Of a DNA stretch of 64,000 nt, positions 1 to 8,508 are shown in pieces. Under the pieces are notes generated by a model that had not been told where the DNA came from, ran no database searches, and saw nothing but the letters and a program-made list of their open reading frames with translations. Within the stretch, counting starts at the first letter, position 1; every line of letters begins with the position of its first letter. Origin of the DNA: Gammaproteobacteria bacterium. GTDB taxonomy: Bacteria; Pseudomonadota; Gammaproteobacteria; Pseudomonadales; Azotimanducaceae. The DNA lies in assembly GCA_026705345.1 (NCBI GenBank), contig JAPPAV010000073.1, positions 1 to 64,000 on the forward strand. The letters run 5' to 3'. The translations under genes were made by a program, and so were the position numbers.

Positions 1-186
1 TCCGGTACGGGAAAATCTCGCCAACACCGCACTGCTCATGCAATATTGCGGCTAGGAGTCGGCTACGCCGCCGCGAACCGGCTCATCGACCGCATGGTGG
101 AACTCGGTGTCCTGGCCGAGGTTACGGGCAATGCAAGAAATCGCCGGTTTGCCTGCCAACGCTACATCGCGCTGTTCGACGACTGA
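1..186 (+). CDS. Fic-family protein, C-terminal fragment (gene starts before the window)
   Basis: Frame 1 is open from the window edge to a TGA at 184-186. It ends in NRLIDRMVELGVLAEVTG followed by NARNRRF, then a hydrophobic tail ending LFDD. This matches the winged-helix module that closes many Fic-domain AMP-transferases, with a recognition helix followed by a short wing and then RNRRF or similar. The catalytic Fic motif would lie upstream and is not visible, so activity cannot be judged. The family call rests only on these last 61 residues; another winged-helix protein is possible. Confidence 0.55.
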   Translation, partial: SGTGKSRQHRTAHAILRLGVGYAAANRLIDRMVELGVLAEVTGNARNRRFACQRYIALFDD

Positions 187-209
187 CAAGGCTTGACTGG
201 AGTGGGGCA

Positions 210-1325
210 TCAGATCCTCCCCTTGCCTAGGTCCAGGCGTCCCCGTGCCAGATTCAGCCGAAGCACGTCGCTCGCGCCCTCCGCCAGACGCAGGGCCCGT
301 ACACGGCGATACAGCGCTTCCAAGGGATGGCCGCTCCGCAACGCACCGCCCCCGACCAGCTGGATTCCGGTATCGACGATGTCCCCCACGGTCTCCGTGG
401 CAAACACCTTGGCGGCGATACCCTCGTTGATGATGTTCTCCCCCGCATCGCCCAGACGCGCGGTGCGATAGACCATGCTGCGGGCGGCGTAGGCCCGGAT
501 GCGCATGTCCGCGAAGCGCAGGCGGACGCCCTCCCGACTACCCAGGGGCGCGCCGCTTCGGTGCGGACTCATGATGTGATCGGTGACGAAGTCGATGACC
601 CATCGACACAGTCCGACGCTTTCGGCCGCCAATGCCAGGCGCGTGTCGCCGATCTGGCGCATGGCGCGAGGCAAGCCCCGACCCGGTTCGCCGACGATAT
701 GCGACGCGGGCAGCCGGACATCGCGGAACTCCATGTAGGCATGGTGACTGCCGTCCACCGATCCGAACGTGCGCCGGATAAGAACGCCGGGAGCCTCGCG
801 GTCGATGACCACCATCGCCGGGCCGTGCTCCTCGATCTCCACGAGGACGTTGACGAAGTCGGCTCTCGCCCCGCCGGTCACGTACGACTTCTGCCCGTTC
901 ACCGTCAGCACGTCGCCGTCGAGGACGCCCCAGGTGGCGCGCTCCGCATCATCCGGCTCGGTGAATGCGAACGCGGCGCGTTTCTCGCCGGCGAGAAGCG
1001 GGATGAGGTACTGGCTGCGCAGCGGTTCGCCGACATCGCCCAAGACGCCGGGGCTCGGTCCGAAGATGCCGGGCAGATGGCAGACGTTGTGCGCACCGAG
1101 GGTATCCCGAACGACGGTCAACGCCAGTAGGGTCGCCCCGCCGCCGAACTCCGCCGGCTGGACCATCGGATAGATCCCGGCTTCTTTCGAGGCCGCCCGC
1201 ACCCGGTCGGTGCGCTCGGCTGGGTCCAAGTCCGCATCGTCGCGCAAAGGCACCAGCACGTCACGGGCAAGGCGTTCTGCGCGGTCCAAGAGAGCGGCGG
1301 TATCCGGTGGAAGCCGTTCGGGCAT
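210..1325 (-). CDS. acyl-CoA dehydrogenase family protein
   Basis: This 371-residue protein has the acyl-CoA dehydrogenase layout: an N-terminal helical domain, a middle beta domain (FAFTEPDDAERATWG, then NGQKSYVTGGARADF at about 140-160) and a C-terminal helical domain. It should use FAD to introduce a 2,3 double bond into an acyl-CoA and pass electrons to ETF. The C-terminal EGASDVLRLNLARG (from about residue 349) corresponds to the usual EGTSEI segment near the flavin. The exact acyl substrate is not readable. Its end lies just downstream of the Fic-like gene on the opposite strand. It begins at ATG 1325 and is followed upstream by a palindromic-element-rich intergenic stretch. Confidence 0.88.
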   Translation of the reverse strand: MPERLPPDTAALLDRAERLARDVLVPLRDDADLDPAERTDRVRAASKEAGIYPMVQPAEFGGGATLLALTVVRDTLGAHNVCHLPGIFGPSPGVLGDVGEPLRSQYLIPLLAGEKRAAFAFTEPDDAERATWGVLDGDVLTVNGQKSYVTGGARADFVNVLVEIEEHGPAMVVIDREAPGVLIRRTFGSVDGSHHAYMEFRDVRLPASHIVGEPGRGLPRAMRQIGDTRLALAAESVGLCRWVIDFVTDHIMSPHRSGAPLGSREGVRLRFADMRIRAYAARSMVYRTARLGDAGENIINEGIAAKVFATETVGDIVDTGIQLVGGGALRSGHPLEALYRRVRALRLAEGASDVLRLNLARGRLDLGKGRI

Positions 1326-1363
1326 GGGGTTACCTCAACCGACGTGCCAAGAACAACGGCACC

Positions 1364-1388
1364 GTAAGGGACGGGCTTGTCCCGTCCC
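1364..1388. repeat. dispersed palindromic element, copy a
   Basis: A GTAAG edge is followed by 8-bp arms GGGACGGG (1368-1375) and CCCGTCCC (1381-1388) around a 5-nt CTTGT loop. Near-identical hairpins occur at 12519, 29573 and 36508. It lies between the acyl-CoA dehydrogenase start and the small membrane-protein gene end. Confidence 0.8.
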
Positions 1389-1508
1389 GCGACCGAGGCG
1401 CCCGGTGCATCCGAGTCGGACGACCGCGACCCGTGACGGGCGCGTTGGGGTCGCCCGACGATCGAGATTGCGATTCCACGGGTTGCGGGGTTGTTCCATG
1501 GGTGGGCA

Positions 1509-1532
1509 GGCGACCACAAGGGTCGCCCCTAC
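1509..1532. repeat. dispersed palindromic element, copy b (overlaps a stop codon)
   Basis: Arms GGCGACC (1509-1515) and GGTCGCC (1521-1527) flank an ACAAG loop and are followed by CCTAC. Read on the minus strand it begins GTAGGGGCGACC, and the TAG is the stop codon (1531-1529) of the gene at 1529-1909. It has the same edge and loop as the GGGACGGG-type copies but different arm sequence. Confidence 0.78.
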
Positions 1533-1909
1533 AAGAGCGAAGGCACGATGATCATGGCAATCACGACGAGTATCAGGAGCCCCATCAGCATCAGGGCGTA
1601 GAAGATCCCAGACTCGCGCCGGGCGTGGCGCTGCACCAGGTCGTCGATCTCCTTGTCGCTCCGGGCCGACACCGAGGAGGCAAGCCGGTAGCGCGTGATG
1701 CCGTCGCCCCGCCCCGGCAACTTGATGAATAGCTCCGGCGTGCTCTCGAGCAGTTTGGCCGCGTCGTGGATCGGCAAGCCACTCCCCCGCGCGACCTGCA
1801 CCACCGCGAGTCCCTTGTTGGGCTCCTTGCGGAAACAGTCGACGATGGAGAGCAAACGGCCCGTCTTGCCGCGGAAGCGGAACTTCCAAGGTGCCAGGAA
1901 ATCGTTCAT
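1529..1909 (-). CDS. small membrane-anchored protein with an N-terminal helical/winged-helix-like domain
   Basis: The 126-residue product starts MNDFLAPWKF. Residues about 25-85 (KEPNKGLAVVQVARGSGLPI, later LLESTPELFIKL) look like a compact helical or winged-helix domain, and a hydrophobic C-terminal segment (FYALMLMGLLILVVIAMIIV) is a single membrane anchor. I do not recognise the family. It starts 10 bp downstream of cmoB, so it is probably co-transcribed with cmoA-cmoB. Start ATG 1909 was chosen because it follows the upstream gene directly; longer readings run into cmoB. Its TAG stop is part of a palindromic element. Confidence 0.6.
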   Translation of the reverse strand: MNDFLAPWKFRFRGKTGRLLSIVDCFRKEPNKGLAVVQVARGSGLPIHDAAKLLESTPELFIKLPGRGDGITRYRLASSVSARSDKEIDDLVQRHARRESGIFYALMLMGLLILVVIAMIIVPSLL

Positions 1910-1919
1910 GGCCAGCTCG

Positions 1920-2858
1920 TCATTTCCTTCGGGCGATGATAACGGCGCGTTTCGGCGCCGGATAGCCTTCGACGGTCCGGCCTGGATCCTCGGGATCAAG
2001 CGCGTCGGCCAGGGACTCGTAGGGCATCCACGCGGTGGTCCGCTGCTCCGCCGTCGTCGTCGGCGAGACATCGACCACGTCCGTGTCGGCGAATCCGGCC
2101 TCCGCGAGCCACGAGTGCAGCGCCGCCCGGTCCGGCACCAGCCAGACGTTGCGCATCCGCGCGTACCGGGAACGCGGCCGCAGGGGGGCACCATCCACGA
2201 TCAGGCTCTCGACTACCAACGTTGAGTCGTCGTGGACGCGACCAGCGAGTTCCCTGATGTGGTCAGCAGGGTCGCGCCGGTGATAGACGACACCCATGGA
2301 GAACACCACGTCGAACGGCACCGCCGCAGGCAACTCGTCCAGCCCCACCGGCAGAACCGTGTTCCGGGACCGGCCCCGATCCACGTAGTAGCTGATGGCG
2401 GCGTGCTGCAGCACGAAGAGCAGCGACGGATCGACCCCCACCACCGACGCGGCACCAGCCTCCAACATGCGCCAGCCGTAGTAGCCGTTGCCGGAACCGA
2501 CGTCGAGGACACGCCGACCGTCGAGGTCGAGGTGCGGGGCGATGCGGGACCACTTGAGATCGGATCGCCACTCGCTGTCGATATCGATGCCGAACAGGCG
2601 GAAGGGCCCCTTGCGCCACGGAATCAGCTCCTTGAGCGCCGCCTCAAGACGTTCGGTGCTTGCACTCGCCAAGTCGGCCGCACGGGCGCCCACCACGCGG
2701 CCCAGCGAAACGTCGTCTGGCTGGATTTCCGGTAGACGTTCCAAGGCCGCCAGCCACCGCGCCAGATCGCCGTGGGACGCTTGTTCCAGCCTGTCGATGG
2801 CCCAATCCGCCGACGCATCGCGCCATGCGGAGAACAAAGATCCGATCGCGCCCTCCAC
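1920..2858 (-). CDS. cmoB: tRNA U34 carboxymethyltransferase CmoB
   Basis: CmoB transfers a carboxymethyl group from carboxy-SAM to 5-hydroxyuridine at tRNA position 34, giving the cmo5U wobble base. The 312-residue protein carries the diagnostic ELIPWRKGPF (77-86), IDIDSEWRSDLKW (91-103) and the SAM-binding LDVGSGNGYYGWRM (118-131), followed by VVGVDPSLLF. Length is close to the usual ~320. The start is a GTG at 2858, 7 nt after the cmoA stop, so the two are translationally adjacent. Gene order cmoA then cmoB matches enteric genomes, and the pairing supports both calls. Confidence 0.94.
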   Translation of the reverse strand: MEGAIGSLFSAWRDASADWAIDRLEQASHGDLARWLAALERLPEIQPDDVSLGRVVGARAADLASASTERLEAALKELIPWRKGPFRLFGIDIDSEWRSDLKWSRIAPHLDLDGRRVLDVGSGNGYYGWRMLEAGAASVVGVDPSLLFVLQHAAISYYVDRGRSRNTVLPVGLDELPAAVPFDVVFSMGVVYHRRDPADHIRELAGRVHDDSTLVVESLIVDGAPLRPRSRYARMRNVWLVPDRAALHSWLAEAGFADTDVVDVSPTTTAEQRTTAWMPYESLADALDPEDPGRTVEGYPAPKRAVIIARRK

Positions 2859-2865
2859 GTTCGCG

Positions 2866-3621
2866 CTAACGAGGATCCCCGTCCGGCCAGGCGACGAACG
2901 ACGCCCAGTTCAGGCAGCGGAACCAGACCCGTGCGGCGCCGTAGCCGGCTTCCCGGAACCTTGCGAGGTGCGTGTCTTCGGGATCAATCCGCATGACGTT
3001 CTCGAGAGCGGCGCGCTTCTGGCTGACTCCCAGTTCGCTGTAGCCGTTGGCCCGCTTGAAATCCAGGTGAAGTCCGTCGAAGTAGTCGCCTTCGGCAAGC
3101 TTCTCGGAAACGATCAAGACCCCGCCGTCCGATAGGCCCGCACGAATCCGCCGTAACAGCGGCATCCGGTCTGCGGGAGGAAGAAACTGCAGGACGTAGT
3201 TGAGGACCACCACCTGGGCACGTTCGATTGGGATCTCCCGAACATCGGCTTCCACCCACTCGATCCGGTCGTCGAACCCCGGAACACGGCGGGCCTCATC
3301 GAGCATCGCGGCCGAACTGTCGACGGCGAGGATTTCGCACGGGGTTGTTCCCATGGCGCGCAGGACGGCAAGCGTCGACGCACCGAGGGAACAGCCGAGG
3401 TCGTAGCAGCGCCCACCTTTCTCCAAGTGCCGGGCGGCCAGAAGTCCGGTAAGGGCAACTACGGTCTCGTAACCCGGCACCGAGCGCCGGATCATGTCCG
3501 GGAACACGGCGGCCACGGTCTGGTCGAAGGCAAAGTCGACCAGTTGTCGGGGTTGGTCGAACAACCGGTCGCGCGCCGACGCCGAAGTCGACGCGGTGGT
3601 AGGCTTTTCCGATACAGGCAT
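2866..3621 (-). CDS. cmoA: carboxy-S-adenosyl-L-methionine synthase CmoA
   Basis: CmoA makes carboxy-SAM from SAM and prephenate, the donor used by CmoB next door. From MPVSEK the protein is 251 residues, the family's normal size. It shows the class I methyltransferase core CYDLGCSLGASTLAVL, the AVDSSAAMLDEAR acidic loop, and VVLNYVLQFLPP. ATG 3621 is preferred. An alternative ATG at 3633 would add MFRA and put the start only 4 bp from the divergent ppk start; neither has a clear Shine-Dalgarno. The reading frame stays open far upstream across ppk on the other strand, but that extension is antisense noise. Confidence 0.93.
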   Translation of the reverse strand: MPVSEKPTTASTSASARDRLFDQPRQLVDFAFDQTVAAVFPDMIRRSVPGYETVVALTGLLAARHLEKGGRCYDLGCSLGASTLAVLRAMGTTPCEILAVDSSAAMLDEARRVPGFDDRIEWVEADVREIPIERAQVVVLNYVLQFLPPADRMPLLRRIRAGLSDGGVLIVSEKLAEGDYFDGLHLDFKRANGYSELGVSQKRAALENVMRIDPEDTHLARFREAGYGAARVWFRCLNWASFVAWPDGDPR

Positions 3622-3636
3622 AGCGCGGAACATTGT

Positions 3637-5718
3637 ATGGCGACCAAGGTCGCAAAACCGCCCAATCTCGCCAGTGCCGACCTGTACATCAACCGGGAAC
3701 TGGCGCAGCTCGAGTTCATTCGCCGGGTGCTGGAGCAGGCGAAGCGAGACGACGTGCCGCTCCTCGAACGGCTGCGGTTCCTGTGCATCGTCGGAACCAT
3801 CCTCGACGAGTTCTTCGAGATCCGCGTCTCCGGCCTCAAGCAGCAGGAGGAGGTGGGCGCCACCCAACGCGGTCCCGACAACCTGTCGCCCACCGAGCAG
3901 CTCAAGCGCATCGCGCTCCACGCCCACGACATGGTGGACGAGCAATACCGCGTCCTGAACGACGTGCTGTTTCCGCTGCTCGACGCCGAGGGCATCCGGT
4001 TCCCGAAACGGGCCCACTGGAATCAGGCGCAGGAAGCGTGGCTGCGCGACTTCTTCCACCGCGAACTCGAGCCGATCCTGACCCCCATCGGCCTGGACCC
4101 GGCCCATCCGTTTCCGCGAATCCTGAACAAGAACCTGACTTTCATCGTGACGCTCGAGGGCAAGGATGCGTTCGGGCGGAAGAGCGGCATGGCCGTGGTC
4201 CAGGCGCCGCGCGCGCTGCCCCGCGTCGTTCGGCTCCCGGAGGACAAGGCCGACAGCCCCAATGCCTTCGTGTTCCTCTCCTCCATCATCCACGCCCACG
4301 TCGACGAACTGTTCCCCGGCATGGAGGCCGTCGGGTGCTACCAATTCCGGGTGACGCGGAACAGCGACCTGTTCGTGGACGAGGAAGCCGTGGACGACCT
4401 CTTGATCGCGCTGGAAGGCGAACTCTCGTCCCGTCGCTTCGGCGATGCAGTGCGCCTCGAACTCGCGGACGACTGTCCGAAGCACGTCGGCCAGTTCCTC
4501 GCCGACGAGTTCTCGGTGGCCGAGGAGGACGTCTACTACTGCAACGGGCCCGTCAACCTCATGCGCATCAACACGATCCCCGACCTAGTGGATCGACCCG
4601 ACCTCAAGTACCCGGGATTCACGCCCAGCATTCCCAAGCGCATCCAAACCGCACCCGACATCTTCTCGGCGATCAAGAGCGGCGACATCCTGCTGCACCA
4701 CCCGTTCCACTCGTTCGTGCCGGTGCTCGACTTCCTGCGTAGCGCGGCGGAGGACCCCAACGTGCTGTCGATCCGCCAGACGCTCTACCGGACGGGCACG
4801 GACTCCGCCGCCGTCAAGATCCTGCTCGACGCGGCCAGGCGAGGCAAGGAAGTGCTGGTGGTGATCGAGCTGCGCGCCCGTTTCGACGAGGCCGCCAATA
4901 TCGAACTCGCCAACCATCTCCAGGAAGCGGGTGCGCAGGTCGTATACGGCATCGTCGGACACAAGACCCACGCCAAGATGATCCTCGTCATCCGTCGCGA
5001 GGACGGCGAACTGCGTCGCTATGCCCATCTCGGCACCGGCAACTATCACGCCCGCACGGCACGTGGCTACACGGATTTCGGCTTGCTCACAGCCGACGAG
5101 GATCTGGCCGCCGACGTGCAGCGGATGTTCCACCAGCTAACCACCATGGGCCGCAGCGGGCGCTTGAACAAGCTGGTGCAGTCGCCGTTCACCCTCCACG
5201 AGACCATCCTCCGCCATATCGACGTCGAGATCGAAAACGCGACCGTCGGCAAGCCGGCCGGCATCACGGCGAAGATGAACCAGTTGATCGACCCGGACGT
5301 GATCAAGGCCCTGTACCGGGCTTCCCAGGCGGGCGTGCGCATACAACTCGTGGTGCGTGGCATCTGTTCGCTGAAGCCTGGAATCGAGGGTGTGTCGGAG
5401 AACATCACGGTGCGTTCCATCATCGGCCGCTTCCTGGAACACACGCGAGTCTTCCTGTTCGAGAACGGAGGCGATGCGCGCATCTACCTGTCGAGCGCGG
5501 ACTGGATGGGCCGCAACTTCTTCTCCCGGGTCGAGACTTGCTTCCCCATCGAGGCCGAGGAGAACCGGTTGGCGGTCGTCGAGCACGGCCTCGAACCCTA
5601 CCTCCGCGACAACGTGCAGGCCTGGGTCCTGCAGGCCGATGGCAGCTATGGACGTGCGGCTTGCGGGGAAGACCGTCACTGCGCCCAAGAGGAACTGCTG
5701 GAGCTCTTGACGCGCTAA
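3637..5718 (+). CDS. ppk1: polyphosphate kinase 1
   Basis: Ppk1 reversibly polymerises the gamma phosphate of ATP into polyphosphate. The 693-residue product begins with the typical YINRELAQLEFIRRVLEQA head and carries RQTLYRTGTDSAAVKIL, KTHAKMILVIRR and YAHLGTGNYHARTARGYTDF. The last contains the His of the phospholipase-D-like fold that is phosphorylated in the E. coli enzyme. The C-terminal half ends with SSADWMGRNFFSRVETCFP. ATG 3637 has a weak GGAA six nt upstream. It is divergent from cmoA with start codons only about 15 bp apart, and convergent with ppx, its functional counterpart. Confidence 0.95.
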   Translation: MATKVAKPPNLASADLYINRELAQLEFIRRVLEQAKRDDVPLLERLRFLCIVGTILDEFFEIRVSGLKQQEEVGATQRGPDNLSPTEQLKRIALHAHDMVDEQYRVLNDVLFPLLDAEGIRFPKRAHWNQAQEAWLRDFFHRELEPILTPIGLDPAHPFPRILNKNLTFIVTLEGKDAFGRKSGMAVVQAPRALPRVVRLPEDKADSPNAFVFLSSIIHAHVDELFPGMEAVGCYQFRVTRNSDLFVDEEAVDDLLIALEGELSSRRFGDAVRLELADDCPKHVGQFLADEFSVAEEDVYYCNGPVNLMRINTIPDLVDRPDLKYPGFTPSIPKRIQTAPDIFSAIKSGDILLHHPFHSFVPVLDFLRSAAEDPNVLSIRQTLYRTGTDSAAVKILLDAARRGKEVLVVIELRARFDEAANIELANHLQEAGAQVVYGIVGHKTHAKMILVIRREDGELRRYAHLGTGNYHARTARGYTDFGLLTADEDLAADVQRMFHQLTTMGRSGRLNKLVQSPFTLHETILRHIDVEIENATVGKPAGITAKMNQLIDPDVIKALYRASQAGVRIQLVVRGICSLKPGIEGVSENITVRSIIGRFLEHTRVFLFENGGDARIYLSSADWMGRNFFSRVETCFPIEAEENRLAVVEHGLEPYLRDNVQAWVLQADGSYGRAACGEDRHCAQEELLELLTR

Positions 5719-5761
5719 CGCCACAGCGGCGAGAACACGGCGGGACGTGACAACGCCGCCC

Positions 5762-7366
5762 CTAAACGGCGGCCACGCTCAGCTTCAGGGGAACGACCGA
5801 GAGGTATTCGGATTCCTGCTCCAAGTCGAGCTTGGTCAGCGGGTGCTCGGCCAGCCACTTCCGGGGAAACGTGATCCGGATCTCCCCCGCGCCGATCGGC
5901 GCAACCCAGAACGCCGGCAACGTGTTCTCGGTGCGGCCCCGGTGCAGTACCACGGCGAGGCGCAGCAGCACGCACAGCGCGATCAGGCCCGGGGATCCCT
6001 GCAGTTCCTCGATGGGAAACTTGCGCCGATGCGAACGAACGATCATCGAGAGATTGTGCTGTTCCGAACGGGAAAACCCCGGCAGGTCCATGTTGTCGAG
6101 CAGGTAGCCGCCGTGCTTGTGGTACTGGCTGTGGGCGATGTCCATGCCGATCTCGTGCAGCAGGGCCGCCCAACGCAAGAGACGTGCGGCGGCGACCCCG
6201 GAGAGGGAACCCGCCACGCCGTTGAGGCCGCCCTGGCGGGTGGGGCGTCCCAAACCGTTCGGAACACGCTTGCCGGCCAGGTTCTCCGCGAGATCCCAGG
6301 AAACCTGTTCGAGTATTCGGGCGACCGTTCCAGCGACCCGCCGCGCGTGGCGCGCATCGACGTGGTAGCGGTGCATGAGATCGGCCACCGTCGCCTCGCG
6401 GATATCCTGGGCATGGACCCGGCCCAGGAGATCGTGCAGCAACCCCTCCCGTAGCGCCCCGTCGGACACAGTCATGCTGTCGATGGTGAGCGCGTCCACA
6501 ACGGCGGCGGTGATCGCCAGACCGCCCGCGAAGACCGGTGCCCTCTCGGCATCCACGGCTTCCAATCCGACGTCGTTGATGTGGCCCTTGCCCAGCAAGT
6601 GGCCCTTCAACGTCGCGAGACCGTCATGGGTGATGCCCCGCTCGCCCGTCAACTCGAGGATGGCGTCGTGGATGGCGAGGATCGAGCCGGACGCGCCGAT
6701 GACCGTGTCCCATCCCCGCGCCCGGTAGATCTCTTCGAGCACCTCGAGTTCCTGGCGGGCCGCGTTTTCCGCGTCCCGGAACCGATGTTCCAGGAGCCTG
6801 CCGTCGCCGAAGAACGCCTCGGACATCGACACGCAGCCCATGTAGAGGCTCTCCATCAAATGGGGCTGGAACTGGCGGCCGAGGATGAGTTCCGTGCTGC
6901 CGCCGCCGATGTCCACCACCAGGCGGGTCTCGGCGCTGTCTTCGATGGGTTCGAGGGAATGGGACACGCCGAGGTAGATCAGACGCGCCTCCTCGCGACC
7001 GCTGATGATCTCGACGCGATGCCCCAGCGCCCGCTCGGCCGCCTCGATGAAGTCCTGGCTGTTGCGAGCCTTGCGCAGCGTGTTCGTGCCAACGACGCGG
7101 ACATTGCCCGGGGGAAGGTCGCGGATGCGCTGGCCCAGGCGCTTGAGGCAGGCGATGGCCCGGGCGGCAACCGACGCCGACAAGGTGTTGTCCACCTTCA
7201 GCCCTTCCGCGAGTCGCACCATCTCCTTGTGCCGGTCCACCACCTGCAAGCGGTCGCCATGGTCGTAGGCGACGATGAGGTGGAAGCTGTTGGAGCCCAG
7301 GTCCAGCGCGGCATAGGGTTGTTCGGCTTCCCTGCCTCCCGGGGCGATGTCGTAATGCTCCGCCAC
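5762..7366 (-). CDS. ppx: exopolyphosphatase (Ppx/GppA family)
   Basis: Removes terminal phosphates from polyphosphate, opposing Ppk1. The 534-residue protein has the ASKHA-type phosphate-binding loop ALDLGSNSFHLIVA near residue 20 and the second DIGGGSTELILG near 160. A C-terminal HD-like helical region follows (LLHEIGMDIAHSQYHKHGGY, about 430-450). The length and two-domain layout fit Ppx rather than the shorter GppA forms. The TAG stop reads TAGGGGCGG, resembling the edge of the palindromic elements found elsewhere in the window. Confidence 0.92.
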   Translation of the reverse strand: MAEHYDIAPGGREAEQPYAALDLGSNSFHLIVAYDHGDRLQVVDRHKEMVRLAEGLKVDNTLSASVAARAIACLKRLGQRIRDLPPGNVRVVGTNTLRKARNSQDFIEAAERALGHRVEIISGREEARLIYLGVSHSLEPIEDSAETRLVVDIGGGSTELILGRQFQPHLMESLYMGCVSMSEAFFGDGRLLEHRFRDAENAARQELEVLEEIYRARGWDTVIGASGSILAIHDAILELTGERGITHDGLATLKGHLLGKGHINDVGLEAVDAERAPVFAGGLAITAAVVDALTIDSMTVSDGALREGLLHDLLGRVHAQDIREATVADLMHRYHVDARHARRVAGTVARILEQVSWDLAENLAGKRVPNGLGRPTRQGGLNGVAGSLSGVAAARLLRWAALLHEIGMDIAHSQYHKHGGYLLDNMDLPGFSRSEQHNLSMIVRSHRRKFPIEELQGSPGLIALCVLLRLAVVLHRGRTENTLPAFWVAPIGAGEIRITFPRKWLAEHPLTKLDLEQESEYLSVVPLKLSVAAV

Positions 7367-7465
7367 CGGGGCATTCTACCGTAGCGCCCCAAAGCCAGGG
7401 CCGACGCTTCGCGGTCTTGCCTTCAAACCCGCCATAATCCGCTTTCCGCAATACGGATTGAAACG

Positions 7466-7933
7466 ATGGACGACTTCGACAGCCGCGCCTATCGCGACAC
7501 GATGGGGCAGTACTGCACGGGCGTCGTGATCGTCACGGGCAGCGAGGACGGCACCTTGGTGGGATTCGCCGCCCAGTCCTTCGTGTCGCTGTCGCTGGAT
7601 CCGCCGCTCGTCGCCGTCTGCCCCGCCAAGACCAGTACCAGTTGGCCGCGCATCCGGGCCACGGGACATTTTTGCATCAACGTGCTGGCGTACGACCAGG
7701 AAGCCGTCAGCGAAGAGTTCGCCCAGTCAGGACGCGCCGCCGACGTGCCCTGGAACACGAACGCGACGACGGCTCCCATCCTGGAGGGGGCAATCGCCTA
7801 CGTCGAATGCGCGCTCGACGCCGAACACGATGCCGGCGACCACACGGTGGCCGTGGGGCGGGTCCTAGGGTTCGAGACCCTGAGGCACGACGTCCGGCCC
7901 TTGATCTACTTCCGTGGCGAGTACGGCCTGTAG
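7466..7933 (+). CDS. flavin reductase-like domain protein
   Basis: The 155-residue protein matches the FMN-binding split-barrel flavin reductase family. It has the N-terminal FDSRAYRDTMGQYCTGVVIVTG, the GFAAQSFVSLSLDPPLVAVCP core, and a C-terminal HTVAVGRVLGFE followed by PLIYFRGEYGL. Such proteins use NAD(P)H to reduce free FMN or FAD for a partner monooxygenase, or act as stand-alone reductases. No oxygenase partner is adjacent. It is a single-gene unit reading rightward; its stop codon TAG (7931-7933) is contained in a palindromic element. Confidence 0.85.
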   Translation: MDDFDSRAYRDTMGQYCTGVVIVTGSEDGTLVGFAAQSFVSLSLDPPLVAVCPAKTSTSWPRIRATGHFCINVLAYDQEAVSEEFAQSGRAADVPWNTNATTAPILEGAIAYVECALDAEHDAGDHTVAVGRVLGFETLRHDVRPLIYFRGEYGL

Positions 7934-7954
7934 GGGACACCCTCGCGGTGTCCC
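7930..7954. repeat. dispersed palindromic element, copy c (supplies a stop codon)
   Basis: GTAGGGGACACC begins at 7930, with arms GGGACACC (7934-7941) and GGTGTCCC (7947-7954) around a 5-nt CTCGC loop. The TAG at 7931-7933 is the stop of the flavin reductase gene. Arm length and loop length match the GGGACGGG copies although the arm sequence differs. It could also act as a transcript-end hairpin. Confidence 0.72.
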
Positions 7955-8002
7955 GTCTTCGACACTCGTCGTGCCGGGACGAAACAGGCGAAGACAAACG
8001 CG

Positions 8003-8485
8003 TCAGTTGGCGGTGCGTACGAAGATGGCCTGTTCGATGCGCTCGAAGGCGTTCTGGTAGACCTCCTGGTCAAGCACCTGAACATCGCGCCGGTCGGCCT
8101 GCCCCCCCACGGACGACGTGCTTCGGACTTCCACGAAGCTAAGCCGGACGTGGGTGCTGGCACCGATTCGTTCGATGTAGGCGGTGGCCCGTGTCTGTAC
8201 CACGGTCGCGTTGTCGACAAGCAGGTCCAGGAGGTTGAATCCGCCCTGCGCGGCACTCTCCGCGCTGATCAAGCCGGTTTCCAGGTCCGCGCTGGTGGGC
8301 GTGTAGCCCAAATCCTGCAACACGGACATCACGCTGGAGAACACGATCTGCTTGTCCTCGGCGTATTCGCGCGACTGCAAGGTCTGCAATTCGAGCGGGG
8401 TCGGTTCCGGCGGCATGCTGACGCAGCCGCCGGATACCACCGCTGCTGCGAAAGCGAAGGCAGGGAGGCAGGGCATGCGGTTCAT
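8003..8485 (-). CDS. predicted outer-membrane lipoprotein, unknown function
   Basis: The 160-residue precursor has a signal peptide and a lipobox VSGGC (Cys about residue 21), followed by VSMPPEPTPLELQTLQSREY. Residue +2 after the Cys is Val, which does not signal inner-membrane retention. The mature part has an LGYTPTSADLETGLISAES segment and later beta-rich stretches. This is reminiscent of small periplasmic lipoproteins that sense or brace the envelope, but I cannot name the family. It lies 23 bp downstream of the BamE-like lipoprotein on the same strand, so the two are likely one operon. Confidence 0.72.
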   Translation of the reverse strand: MNRMPCLPAFAFAAAVVSGGCVSMPPEPTPLELQTLQSREYAEDKQIVFSSVMSVLQDLGYTPTSADLETGLISAESAAQGGFNLLDLLVDNATVVQTRATAYIERIGASTHVRLSFVEVRSTSSVGGQADRRDVQVLDQEVYQNAFERIEQAIFVRTAN

Positions 8486-8508
8486 CGGGAGTTCCTCTCG
8501 CGCGTCGC

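Noticed and set aside
3634-4485. Upstream extension of the cmoA frame on the minus strand
   Set aside because: It is antisense to ppk1, lacks any domain, and cmoA has a normal length from 3621.
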